The position numbers were made by a program, and so were the translations under genes. From the NCBI GenBank assembly GCA_016931415.1, contig JAFGEW010000076.1, positions 37,777-101,776 on the forward strand: a DNA stretch of 64,000 nt, read 5' to 3'. The notes below the pieces were generated by a model. It made no database searches and was not told the origin of the DNA. It worked only from the letters and a program-made list of their open reading frames with translations. Below are positions 55,274 through 62,048 of the stretch, one piece after another. Numbering within the stretch: position 1 is the stretch's first letter; each line of letters opens with the position of its first letter. The stretch comes from Verrucomicrobiota bacterium. Lineage in GTDB: Bacteria > Auribacterota > JABMQX01 > JAFGEW01.

Positions 55274-56127
55274 CACTCACCTCGCGAAATGAGGTCGGCA
55301 AACCGGTCGCCCGTCTCCTCGAGGGTCACGATGAGCCGTTGCACCATGCCGCGGAACACCGAGTAGAACGCCATCGCCAGAATCCCGATGATGAGCCCCG
55401 CGGCCGTCGTGATCATCGCCTGGAAGATGCCGCCCGCCAACTGGGTCGGGTTGACCTGGCCCACGCCGACGCCGCCGCCCGATTGCAGGCTGCGGAACGT
55501 CCAGAGCATGCCCGTCACCGTGCCGAGCAGCCCGCACATCGGCGCGATCACCGAGATGTCGGCCAGATACGAGATCTGCTGCCAGAGCCGCGAGGCTTGG
55601 CGCGAACCCTCGCTGCCCATCGCCTCGATGACGAACACGCGCTTCTGCGACGAGTTCTCCAGCCCTGCGCTCACCACGGCCGAGACGACGCTCTTGTGCT
55701 GGGCGCAGTACATGGCCGCCTCGCTGAAGCGCTTCTTCTCGAGCATGTCGCGCACCTTGGCCACGAACGGCGCGGGAACGATGTTGCCCGGCGTCAGGCT
55801 CAGGAAATGGAACGCGATCAGCGCGATCGTCACGACCGACAATGCGTAGAGGATGTACATCATCCAGCCGCCAAGCTGGAGGATCTTCCAGAGCGTCCAC
55901 TCCGGTTCGCCGTTGCCCTCCGGCTCCCCGGTCGCGGGCGCGTCGGCCGGCGCGGTGGGCGTCTCGGTGACGGTTCCGCCGGGCGTCGTCGTCGTGGGTG
56001 CGGCCTCGTCGGTCGTGCCGGCCACGAGCGACCGCGCGCCGAACAGCAACGCCAGCGCGACCAGGCAGATCAGGACAGGCAGGAAACGGGCCGGTATAGG
56101 CGATCCGGGCAGGGGAGGTCGGGGCAT
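55273..56127 (-). CDS. ExbB/MotA/TolQ-family proton-channel protein
   Basis: 284 residues. ATG at 56127 with AAGGAG at 7 bases. It has an extra N-terminal hydrophobic segment (about 13-33) and a Thr/Pro/Ala-rich linker before the first core helix (LGGWMMYILYALSVVTIALI). The conserved core is present: IAPMCGLLGTVTGMLWTF and AMITTAAGLIIGILAMAFY. First gene of the ExbBD-TPR-VWA operon and follows a good promoter. Confidence 0.9.
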   Translation of the reverse strand: MPRPPLPGSPIPARFLPVLICLVALALLFGARSLVAGTTDEAAPTTTTPGGTVTETPTAPADAPATGEPEGNGEPEWTLWKILQLGGWMMYILYALSVVTIALIAFHFLSLTPGNIVPAPFVAKVRDMLEKKRFSEAAMYCAQHKSVVSAVVSAGLENSSQKRVFVIEAMGSEGSRQASRLWQQISYLADISVIAPMCGLLGTVTGMLWTFRSLQSGGGVGVGQVNPTQLAGGIFQAMITTAAGLIIGILAMAFYSVFRGMVQRLIVTLEETGDRFADLISRGE

Positions 56128-56175
56128 CACGCTCTCCTTCGGCATGTCCACAGAGCCATCGCACGTTTCAACGCG

Positions 56176-56205
56176 ATAGTAGGCACCCGGTTCCGACGGT
56201 GTCAA
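56176..56205 (-). promoter_or_regulatory. Promoter of the ExbBD-TPR-VWA operon
   Basis: A perfect TTGACA (56200-56205), 18 bases, TACTAT (56176-56181) on the minus strand, 48 bases before the ExbB-like start. Confidence 0.55.
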
Positions 56206-56228
56206 TCAAAACGGCCCGCTCGAATGTA

Positions 56229-56356
56229 GCGCCGGCGTCCCGCCGGCTGTCTCGGGGACGTCCCGTCCCCGTCCGGAGGTGGCGCCAGGAACAGGTCGTT
56301 GTCGCGGAAGAAGTGTAGGCAAGATGCCCACACGACAGCCGGCGGGACGCCGGCGC
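56229..56356. repeat. 128-bp element with perfect 23-bp inverted ends
   Basis: Bases 56229-56251 are an exact inverted copy of 56334-56356 (GCGCCGGCGTCCCGCCGGCT...). Inside is a second hairpin, GGGGACG (56254-56260) with CGTCCCC (56264-56270). The arms are themselves partly palindromic (GCCGGCG...CGCCGGC). No gene inside. It marks the edge between the ExbBD operon and the accessory region. The rest of the 423-base gap 56128-56550 is unremarkable. Confidence 0.75.
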
Positions 56357-56550
56357 CACGAACTCCGCGCCCTTCGTTGTTGGGTGTACCGGATTCCTGA
56401 CCACAGAGGGCACGGAGAGCACGGAGGGATGCAGATCACGCTTGACGATGTGCCGGCCCAAGTTCCATACATCCCCGTCGGTTTCAGCGCCGCGTCGCAG
56501 TCATGGGGTAGGGAACGAGGTACCGTTCTACACAGGAGCTCGGTCCAACC

Positions 56551-56697
56551 ATGTGGAACATCATCATCTTCGTTGTTGGCGGCTTGTCCGGCAAGCTCGT
56601 GTTGCGCGGTACCAGCAGCAGCCCGGCGCTCATCGTCGTCAGCGGGATCCTGGTCCTTTGGGGCCTCGCGCAGATGAAGCGGCGGGGCAACAGCTGA
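56551..56697 (+). CDS. Tiny hydrophobic membrane peptide, copy 1 (intact)
   Basis: 48 residues, ATG to TGA. One or two short hydrophobic stretches (WNIIIFVVGGLSGKLVL and ALIVVSGILVLWGLAQM) flank a polar RGTSSSP turn; the tail is KRRGNS, positive and so likely cytoplasmic. AGGAG lies 12 bases upstream, rather far. Diverged copies of the same peptide lie at 57451-57561 and 58680-58793. No family known to me; the size suits a toxin-like or regulatory membrane peptide. Confidence 0.55.
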   Translation: MWNIIIFVVGGLSGKLVLRGTSSSPALIVVSGILVLWGLAQMKRRGNS

Positions 56698-56779
56698 AAA
56701 CGAAGGCGGCGCGGGCGCGAGCAGGGCCCGTTGCCCTTCTCGCTGAGCATTTCCCTGAACGAAGGAGTCGCCACGCGCC

Positions 56780-57295
56780 ATGAACGCTCAGAATCGTTGG
56801 CTGTTCCCGCCTCTGCGGGCCGTGCCGTGTTCGTACCGGTGCCGGCACTGCGACTTCGCGCCCGCAGGTTCGTTCGAGCCGGTGCCGATGGCGCGCCTGC
56901 TCGAGTTCGTGCAGCCGCTTGTCGAAGCGCGCGACAGCGCGACGGCGATCGAGGGCCTCCGCCTCGACGCGGCCGACCTCGAGCAGCTCGATGCGTCCGT
57001 CCGCGTGGACCTCGCCGATCTCAAGCCCGAGACGGAATGGGCCGAGGAACTCTCGACGCGTGACGACGTGCCGTTCACCGCGAGTCCAAGGATCGTGCAC
57101 GTCGCCGTCGAGCCGTCGGTCGCCGGGTTCCTCGACGCGTGGAATCGCGAATACGAGGCCTGGCGCACGCGCTACCCGTCCATCGCCGAACTGGCCCGCA
57201 CCTACGGAGACCCGACCAACACGTGCCTCCACGACTCGCGCATCATCATCCGCAAATGGTGCGCCGCGTACGAGGGCACGCATCTACGGGCCTGA
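56780..57295 (+). CDS. Radical-SAM-like Cys motif protein, short
   Basis: 171 residues. Near the N-terminus AVPCSYRCRHCDF has exact C-x3-C-x2-C radical SAM spacing, but the protein is far too short for the barrel (usually over 250 residues). The rest (RLDAADLEQLDASVRVDLADL, WNREYEAWRTRYPSIAELA, CLHDSRIIIRKWC) is mostly helical with two more Cys. It could be a degraded radical SAM gene or an unrelated metal-binding protein. GAAGGAG lies 13 bases before the ATG. It follows copy 1 of the small peptide by 82 bases. Confidence 0.6.
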   Translation: MNAQNRWLFPPLRAVPCSYRCRHCDFAPAGSFEPVPMARLLEFVQPLVEARDSATAIEGLRLDAADLEQLDASVRVDLADLKPETEWAEELSTRDDVPFTASPRIVHVAVEPSVAGFLDAWNREYEAWRTRYPSIAELARTYGDPTNTCLHDSRIIIRKWCAAYEGTHLRA

Positions 57296-57450
57296 TGACC
57301 GACGCGCTGGCCGCTGCCTGCCCATTCCCAGGACAAAAGGACAAGACCTTGGGCTTGACAGAATGCGAAGCTGCCGGTTACATTTGACACCGGCGAGGAA
57401 CAGGGGACTGCCCCTATTCCCCATGCGCTTGTGCTGGGAAAACGAGGTGA

Positions 57451-57561
57451 TGGGCTGAAGATGAGGCGCGCACCGACAGCAGCCCCGAGTTCGCCATCGG
57501 CGGCGGCGGCGTGCTGATCGCTTGGGTTCTGCTGAGAATGAAGCTCCAAGATAATGGGTGA
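57451..57561 (+). pseudogene. Remnant of the tiny membrane peptide, copy 2
   Basis: An open stretch with no start codon, from just after a TGA at 57448 to TGA at 57559. Its translation ARTDSSPEFAIGGGGVLIAW aligns with RGTSSSPALIVVSGILVLW of copy 1. The N-terminal third is lost. It runs into the start of the next gene. Confidence 0.5.
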
Positions 57562-57586
57562 GGCGAGAACAAGTAAGGTTAAGGCA

Positions 57587-58012
57587 GTGGCACGAGGAGG
57601 ATGGTACTACAACCCGCATTCCGGAGGCGTGAAGATCCCGCCCGCGGAACGCGAATGGATTCGGCGCCGCATCCTGGCGCACGCCGAGAAGCACTACGCA
57701 GGCCGTTACACCCGGATCGAGGTCCGGTTCCGCGGGCAGTTCTGCTACATCGACGCCTACGTGGAGCCGAATCTGCCTCCCGGCTTCGACCCGAGGCTGC
57801 CGGGCGAATCACGCGAAGAGTGCTTCGAACGCATCGCGAACATACCCGTCCACCTTTGCCGGCTGCGCTACTTCGGCGACCGGGATCGGTGGTCCATGGC
57901 GTTCTACACGTACAGCAACGACACCTACGAGCCGTCGGTCTTCTGCACCGGCAGCTTCGAGGGCACGCCCGAAGAGGGGTTTGACACGTCGGCCATCCAC
58001 CTGCGAGGATAG
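57587..58012 (+). CDS. Conserved hypothetical protein
   Basis: 141 residues from a GTG with AAGG upstream; an ATG at 57554 would add 11 residues but lacks a site. It has a distinct set of motifs: ARGGWYYNPHSGGVKIPPAER, RIEVRFRGQFCYIDAYVEP, CRLRYFGDRDRWSMAFYTYSND. The sequence looks like a compact conserved domain of unknown function that I associate with genomic neighbourhoods of toxin-antitoxin genes. It lies 23 bases before mntA on the same strand. Confidence 0.7.
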   Translation: MARGGWYYNPHSGGVKIPPAEREWIRRRILAHAEKHYAGRYTRIEVRFRGQFCYIDAYVEPNLPPGFDPRLPGESREECFERIANIPVHLCRLRYFGDRDRWSMAFYTYSNDTYEPSVFCTGSFEGTPEEGFDTSAIHLRG

Positions 58013-58035
58013 CCGTCGGTCGAGGGAACACGAAC

Positions 58036-58344
58036 ATGATCAGGACGAAGAAAGACATCCTCGAAGCGCTTGACCAGAACCGGTCCCGACTCAGTGCGCT
58101 GGGCGTGCGACGGATCGGCCTGTTCGGCTCCTACGTCCGCGGCGAGCAGCGCCCGGACAGCGACATCGACCTGCTCGTCGAATTCCAGCCCGGTCGCAAA
58201 ACGTTCGACTCCTTCATGGAGCTCTCCTTCTTCCTCGAAGACCTTTTCCAACGCAAAGTCGAGCTTGTCACCGTCGAGTCGCTCAGCCCCCATCTCGCCC
58301 CGCACATCCTTAGCGAGGTCGAATATGCCGCGCTCGCCGCTTGA
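58036..58344 (+). CDS. mntA: MntA-type minimal nucleotidyltransferase antitoxin
   Basis: 102 residues. Nucleotidyltransferase core GLFGSYVRGEQRPDSDIDLLVEF with Gly31-Ser32 and the metal carboxylates Asp43 and Asp45; the third, usually Asp, is Glu in RKVELVT. In known pairs MntA adds AMP groups to a Tyr of HepT to neutralise it. It overlaps hepT by 20 bases. ATG start at 58036. Confidence 0.87.
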   Translation: MIRTKKDILEALDQNRSRLSALGVRRIGLFGSYVRGEQRPDSDIDLLVEFQPGRKTFDSFMELSFFLEDLFQRKVELVTVESLSPHLAPHILSEVEYAALAA

Positions 58345-58675
58345 GTACCTCCGCCATATCCTCGACGAGATCGAATACCTGATCGCCGAGAAGCAAGGTC
58401 TCACTCAAGAGCGGTTTTCGCGCGACGCCACGCTTCAGCGCGCCTTCGTGCGAAGCCTCGAGATCATCGGCGAGGCCTCAAAGAAGGTTCCCGCCGATCT
58501 CAAGGACCGCTATCCAGCCGTGCAATGGAAGGTCATCGGCGGCATGAGAGACCGCCTCATCCACGACTACTTCGGCGTTGACTACGACATCGTCTGGGAC
58601 GTCATCGAGAACAAGATCCCAGAGCTTCGCGAGCACATACTGACGATTCTCAAACAAGAGGATCAGGCCCGATAG
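58325..58675 (+). CDS. hepT: HepT-type HEPN ribonuclease toxin
   Basis: 116 residues, helical. The HEPN active site is R75-x4-H80 followed by D-Y82 (RDRLIHDYFG), the R-x4-H-x-Y motif in which His is catalytic and Tyr is the site MntA modifies. Together with mntA it forms a complete HEPN/MNT toxin-antitoxin module, known to give plasmid maintenance or phage defence. Confidence 0.87.
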   Translation: MPRSPLEYLRHILDEIEYLIAEKQGLTQERFSRDATLQRAFVRSLEIIGEASKKVPADLKDRYPAVQWKVIGGMRDRLIHDYFGVDYDIVWDVIENKIPELREHILTILKQEDQAR

Positions 58676-58679
58676 AGGA

Positions 58680-58793
58680 TTGTGTGGCCAACTCGCCCTA
58701 CGCGGCACCAACAGCAGCCCGGCCCTCGTCGTAGTCGGCGGCATCCTCATCCTATGGGGCCTTATCCAGATAAAGCGCCGCAGCGGCGGGTGA
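58680..58793 (+). pseudogene. Tiny membrane peptide, copy 3 (N-terminally shortened)
   Basis: A frame from TTG 58680 (AGAGGA just upstream, right after the hepT stop) to TGA at 58791. Thirty-seven residues, with ALRGTNSSPALVVVGGILIL closely matching copy 1, and a KRRSGG tail. It lacks the first 10-12 residues of copy 1. It might still be translated by coupling to hepT, so pseudogene is uncertain. Ends 8 bases before the next gene. Confidence 0.5.
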
Positions 58794-58801
58794 GGTGAAG
58801 T

Positions 58802-59533
58802 ATGCCTTTTTTGACTCTGGCGCATTGTTGTTGGCTTTTCGGTCACGCCGTGTGTGTGTTTGGGATCGCGGCTGTTGGAGCTGTCATCGGAGGCATTGTC
58901 GGGAGCGTTATTACCTATTGTGCTACGCGACGGATGCCGCCACAGAACGCACAACCAGCCACAGAAGAAGACCCGGAACCTGCGTTCGGCAAAGAGAATG
59001 ACGCTCAGACAATTCAGTTTCTGCATGAGAAACGCTACGCATTCTTCAAGACGCGCCAGGAACACGAGTGGAAAGTCTACTTTGCTGCCTGGGTGCTGCT
59101 CGGCGCGCTCGATGCTGCTGTCCTGACAGGCAAACTTCCTCTATCTGGGTGGCCAATCTTCGTCTTCTGGATTCCCTCATGCCTCCTTGTGTTTGGTGTT
59201 GTGTGGGGCTACCAGGCGAACCTCCAACATGCCAACAAAGAAGATCGAAAAGCACTGAACACCCTGTACAACCGCCTGTGCGGTCTTGTTGGGGTACCGA
59301 AGGAGAGCCCAGTCCGCGCGCGGACATGGCCGTACCGCCGCTGGTATCGCTTTGGCTGGGCATTCCCGTGGCAGGTGCTGCTGCTTCTCATGGCTGTTGC
59401 GGTGTCTGCTTGTCTACCGTTTTTCCACCGCGCTAGTCTCGACCGAGGAGAAACTGATAGCGCGACCAAGCCGCCCGACAGAGTCGAGACGCAGGTAAGC
59501 GCTCCTGACCAGACAAACACCGCGCCTCACTGA
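58802..59533 (+). CDS. Four-helix membrane protein beside the TIR gene
   Basis: 243 residues; GAGGTGAAGT precedes the ATG. Membrane segments at about 20-40, 92-110, 117-137 and 190-208, with a polar loop of about 50 residues after the first and another of about 50 before the last. No enzymatic motif. It is 39 bases upstream of the TIR gene on the same strand, so the two are probably cotranscribed, as pore- or anchor-like partners of TIR effectors often are. Function unknown. Confidence 0.72.
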   Translation: MPFLTLAHCCWLFGHAVCVFGIAAVGAVIGGIVGSVITYCATRRMPPQNAQPATEEDPEPAFGKENDAQTIQFLHEKRYAFFKTRQEHEWKVYFAAWVLLGALDAAVLTGKLPLSGWPIFVFWIPSCLLVFGVVWGYQANLQHANKEDRKALNTLYNRLCGLVGVPKESPVRARTWPYRRWYRFGWAFPWQVLLLLMAVAVSACLPFFHRASLDRGETDSATKPPDRVETQVSAPDQTNTAPH

Positions 59534-59572
59534 TGTCCTTCTTTCTACGGTTCTCAGCGGACATCATGAGCC

Positions 59573-60367
59573 ATGGAACGGAAGATGAAGACGCTGGACG
59601 ATCTGGGCAAACAAGGCAACGCGCTGCTCGGCCGCTCTAGCGCCTTCGATGCCCATCTCGCTTCTGACCGGGTGGTTAAGCAAGTCGCTGACTGGTTGTC
59701 TGGGATTGCACCAGGCTCTGGCTTGTTGGCGGAGTGGGTGTCTCTCTCGCAGAGCATGCTTGTCGTGGGCAACCAGTGGCACGATAGCCCGGCCTACTGG
59801 ATGCTGTTCCAGAAGGCAGTCAGGGAGCGGCTGCAATGGCTCGGCGCTCTTGGCAGGGCATTCAGCTCGCGAGCAGGTGCCGAAGACTCAAAGAGGCCGG
59901 TCATGCCGCCTAGCGGCAAGGTGTTCGTAGTCCATGGGCGCAACGAGGTCACTCGAGAAAGAGTAGCTCGTTACCTTGAGAAGCTCGGCCTAGAGCCTGT
60001 CATCCTTCACGAGAAGCCCAATGCAGGACGCACGATCATTGAGGAGTTCATCGACTATTCGGACGCCTCCTTTGCCGTCATCTTGCTGACCGGAGACGAC
60101 GTTGGGAGGCTCGCATCGGACCCGGGCGACAGAGAGAAGCCCAGGGCGCGTCAGAATGTCATCATGGAGCTGGGATTCTTTCTCGGCAAGTTGGGGCGTA
60201 AGAACGTGTGTGCCCTCTACGAACCGGGCGTAGGCATTCCTTCAGACTATCAGGGCGTGCTCTTTGTCGAGCTCGATGAGCACAACGGCTGGAAGCCTCT
60301 CCTTGCCCGAGAGCTCAAGGCAGCCGGGATCCCCTTCGACGAGAATCGGATGGTGAACACTGAGTGA
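59573..60367 (+). CDS. TIR-like nucleotide-binding effector protein (PF10137-type)
   Basis: 264 residues. A helical N-terminal part (1-110) is followed by a TIR-like domain from about 115: GKVFVVHGRNEVTRERVARY, then KPNAGRTIIEEF, FAVILLTGDDVG and RQNVIMELGFFLGKLGRKNV. Glu199 in IMELG is in the position of the catalytic NAD-cleaving Glu of bacterial TIR proteins. This branch includes Pycsar/CBASS effectors, but no cyclase is present here. A phage-defence role with the membrane protein is likely. An alternative start is the ATG at 59585. Confidence 0.83.
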   Translation: MERKMKTLDDLGKQGNALLGRSSAFDAHLASDRVVKQVADWLSGIAPGSGLLAEWVSLSQSMLVVGNQWHDSPAYWMLFQKAVRERLQWLGALGRAFSSRAGAEDSKRPVMPPSGKVFVVHGRNEVTRERVARYLEKLGLEPVILHEKPNAGRTIIEEFIDYSDASFAVILLTGDDVGRLASDPGDREKPRARQNVIMELGFFLGKLGRKNVCALYEPGVGIPSDYQGVLFVELDEHNGWKPLLARELKAAGIPFDENRMVNTE

Positions 60368-60412
60368 CCAGATGCGCGCGCCCATGTCGCTCTCCGGTAG
60401 CGGCAAGGAACA

Positions 60413-61780
60413 CTACTCCCCGCTCCCCGGTGCGGTGAGGCGCACGCCGACGGCGCGCTCGAGGGTGAACAGCGCCACGTTGTAGTCGTGTTGGGCTTGT
60501 TTGAGGTTGGTGCGGGCCTGGGTGAGGCTGAGCTGGGTGTCGCGCAACTCGAACTGGGTGATCTCGCCGGCCTGGAGCTGGGCGACGGCTTCGTGGACGG
60601 CTTCCTCGGCCTGGCCCACGTTCTCCTGCTGCGAGGCGACGACCTCGGCGGCGTTCTCGAGGTTGAAGAACGCGCGGCGCACTTCGAGCTCGACGACCTT
60701 GCGCTGGTCCTCGAGCGCGATGAGCGCCTTGCCGTGTTCGGCGCGGGCTTGATCGACCCGGCCGGCGACGCCCCAGCCCCTGAAGATCGGGATACTCACG
60801 CGCAGCCCGGCGTTCCAGCCCTCGGTGAGATCGGTGGCGCTCGTGCCGAAGGTGTCGGTCTGGCCGCCGTAGTTGGCGAAGGCGCGCACGTCGGGCCGCC
60901 CTGTCGAGGCCTCGACGGTGACGTTGATCTTGCGCAACGCGGCGACCAGCTCGGCCGCCTTGATCTCGTGGCGGAACTGGAGCGCCGTGTCCACCAGCGC
61001 ATCGAGCGAGAAGTGTGTCGGCGTATAGTCGAGCTTGCCCTCGATGGTCAGCTCAGTGTCGAACGGCACGTTGAGCGTCTTCTTGAGCGCCTCCTCGGCG
61101 AGGCGGACCCGGTTTTTTGCGGCGATGAGCGGCGGCTGGAGGTTGGCCAGCTCGACCTTGGCGCGTGTGACCTCGAACTTGGCCACCGTGCCGGCCTGGA
61201 ACCGCGCCTCGGCATTGCGCAGGTTCTCCTCGAAGAGCGCGACGGCCTCCTGGCGGACGAGCACCAACTCCTGGGCGAGCAGCAACTCGTAGAAGTCGCG
61301 GCGGACCTGGAGCTCGATGTCCTGGATCGTCGTGGCGACGATCTCGAGGACGCGCGCCTTTTCATCGCGCGCGGCGCGGATGCCGCCGGAGACCAACCCG
61401 CCGGCGTAGACGCGCTGCTCGAGGCCGAACGCGTAGCTGTACGTCTCGTCACTGCCCAAGGTGAACGAGCCTTCGGGCGTCTCAAGGGACGAGATGCTCG
61501 ATGGGTCCGTGCGCGTGTAGCTGCCGTCGAGCGTGAGACGCGGGTAGGCGCTCGAATACCCCTCGCGCAGGATGCCGCGCGTGCGTTTGATGTCCTCGAG
61601 CGCGGTGAGGACCGTCAGGTTCTGCGCCCGGGCGATCTCGAGCGCCTTGTCGAGCGTCAGCGTGATCTGTTGCGGGCCTTCGGGCTGGTCGGCGCCTCCC
61701 TGGGCCGCCTGGGCGGCCGTAAGGGCGGCCAAGGGCACCAGCACGAGGCATCCGACGAACGCGGCTATCCAGCGGGTCAT
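60413..61780 (-). CDS. TolC-family outer membrane efflux protein
   Basis: 455 residues. ATG at 61780 with GGAGGAG at 7 bases and a signal peptide (WIAAFVGCLVLVPLAALTAAQA). Two OEP repeats follow: LTLDKALEIARAQNLTVL with long coiled helices (NLRNAEARFQAGTVAKFEVTRAK), and a second with AVAQLQAGEITQFELRDTQ. Forms a trimeric outer-membrane tunnel. No inner-membrane pump or periplasmic adaptor gene is adjacent. Confidence 0.9.
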   Translation of the reverse strand: MTRWIAAFVGCLVLVPLAALTAAQAAQGGADQPEGPQQITLTLDKALEIARAQNLTVLTALEDIKRTRGILREGYSSAYPRLTLDGSYTRTDPSSISSLETPEGSFTLGSDETYSYAFGLEQRVYAGGLVSGGIRAARDEKARVLEIVATTIQDIELQVRRDFYELLLAQELVLVRQEAVALFEENLRNAEARFQAGTVAKFEVTRAKVELANLQPPLIAAKNRVRLAEEALKKTLNVPFDTELTIEGKLDYTPTHFSLDALVDTALQFRHEIKAAELVAALRKINVTVEASTGRPDVRAFANYGGQTDTFGTSATDLTEGWNAGLRVSIPIFRGWGVAGRVDQARAEHGKALIALEDQRKVVELEVRRAFFNLENAAEVVASQQENVGQAEEAVHEAVAQLQAGEITQFELRDTQLSLTQARTNLKQAQHDYNVALFTLERAVGVRLTAPGSGE

Positions 61781-62048
61781 CCTAAGCTCCTCCACGAGCA
61801 GCGGGTCTGCACCAAGCTTCACAGTCGCGGCAGTCTACACGAAATCATCCAAACGGGTAAGAGTTTTAGCTGGTGTAGTATTTCTCTGGGCGGAGAGGAG
61901 AGAGGAAAGCAGGGGACAGGAGAAAGGAGACGGCTTGCCGCTTCTTGACCGGGCGCCGACTATCCGCATAGAGTTGATGAGCGGCGGGGAGCTTCTCTCC
62001 ATAGTCAACGCCGGTGGCGCGTGGACCCGAGAGCGGAGGCCAATACAG

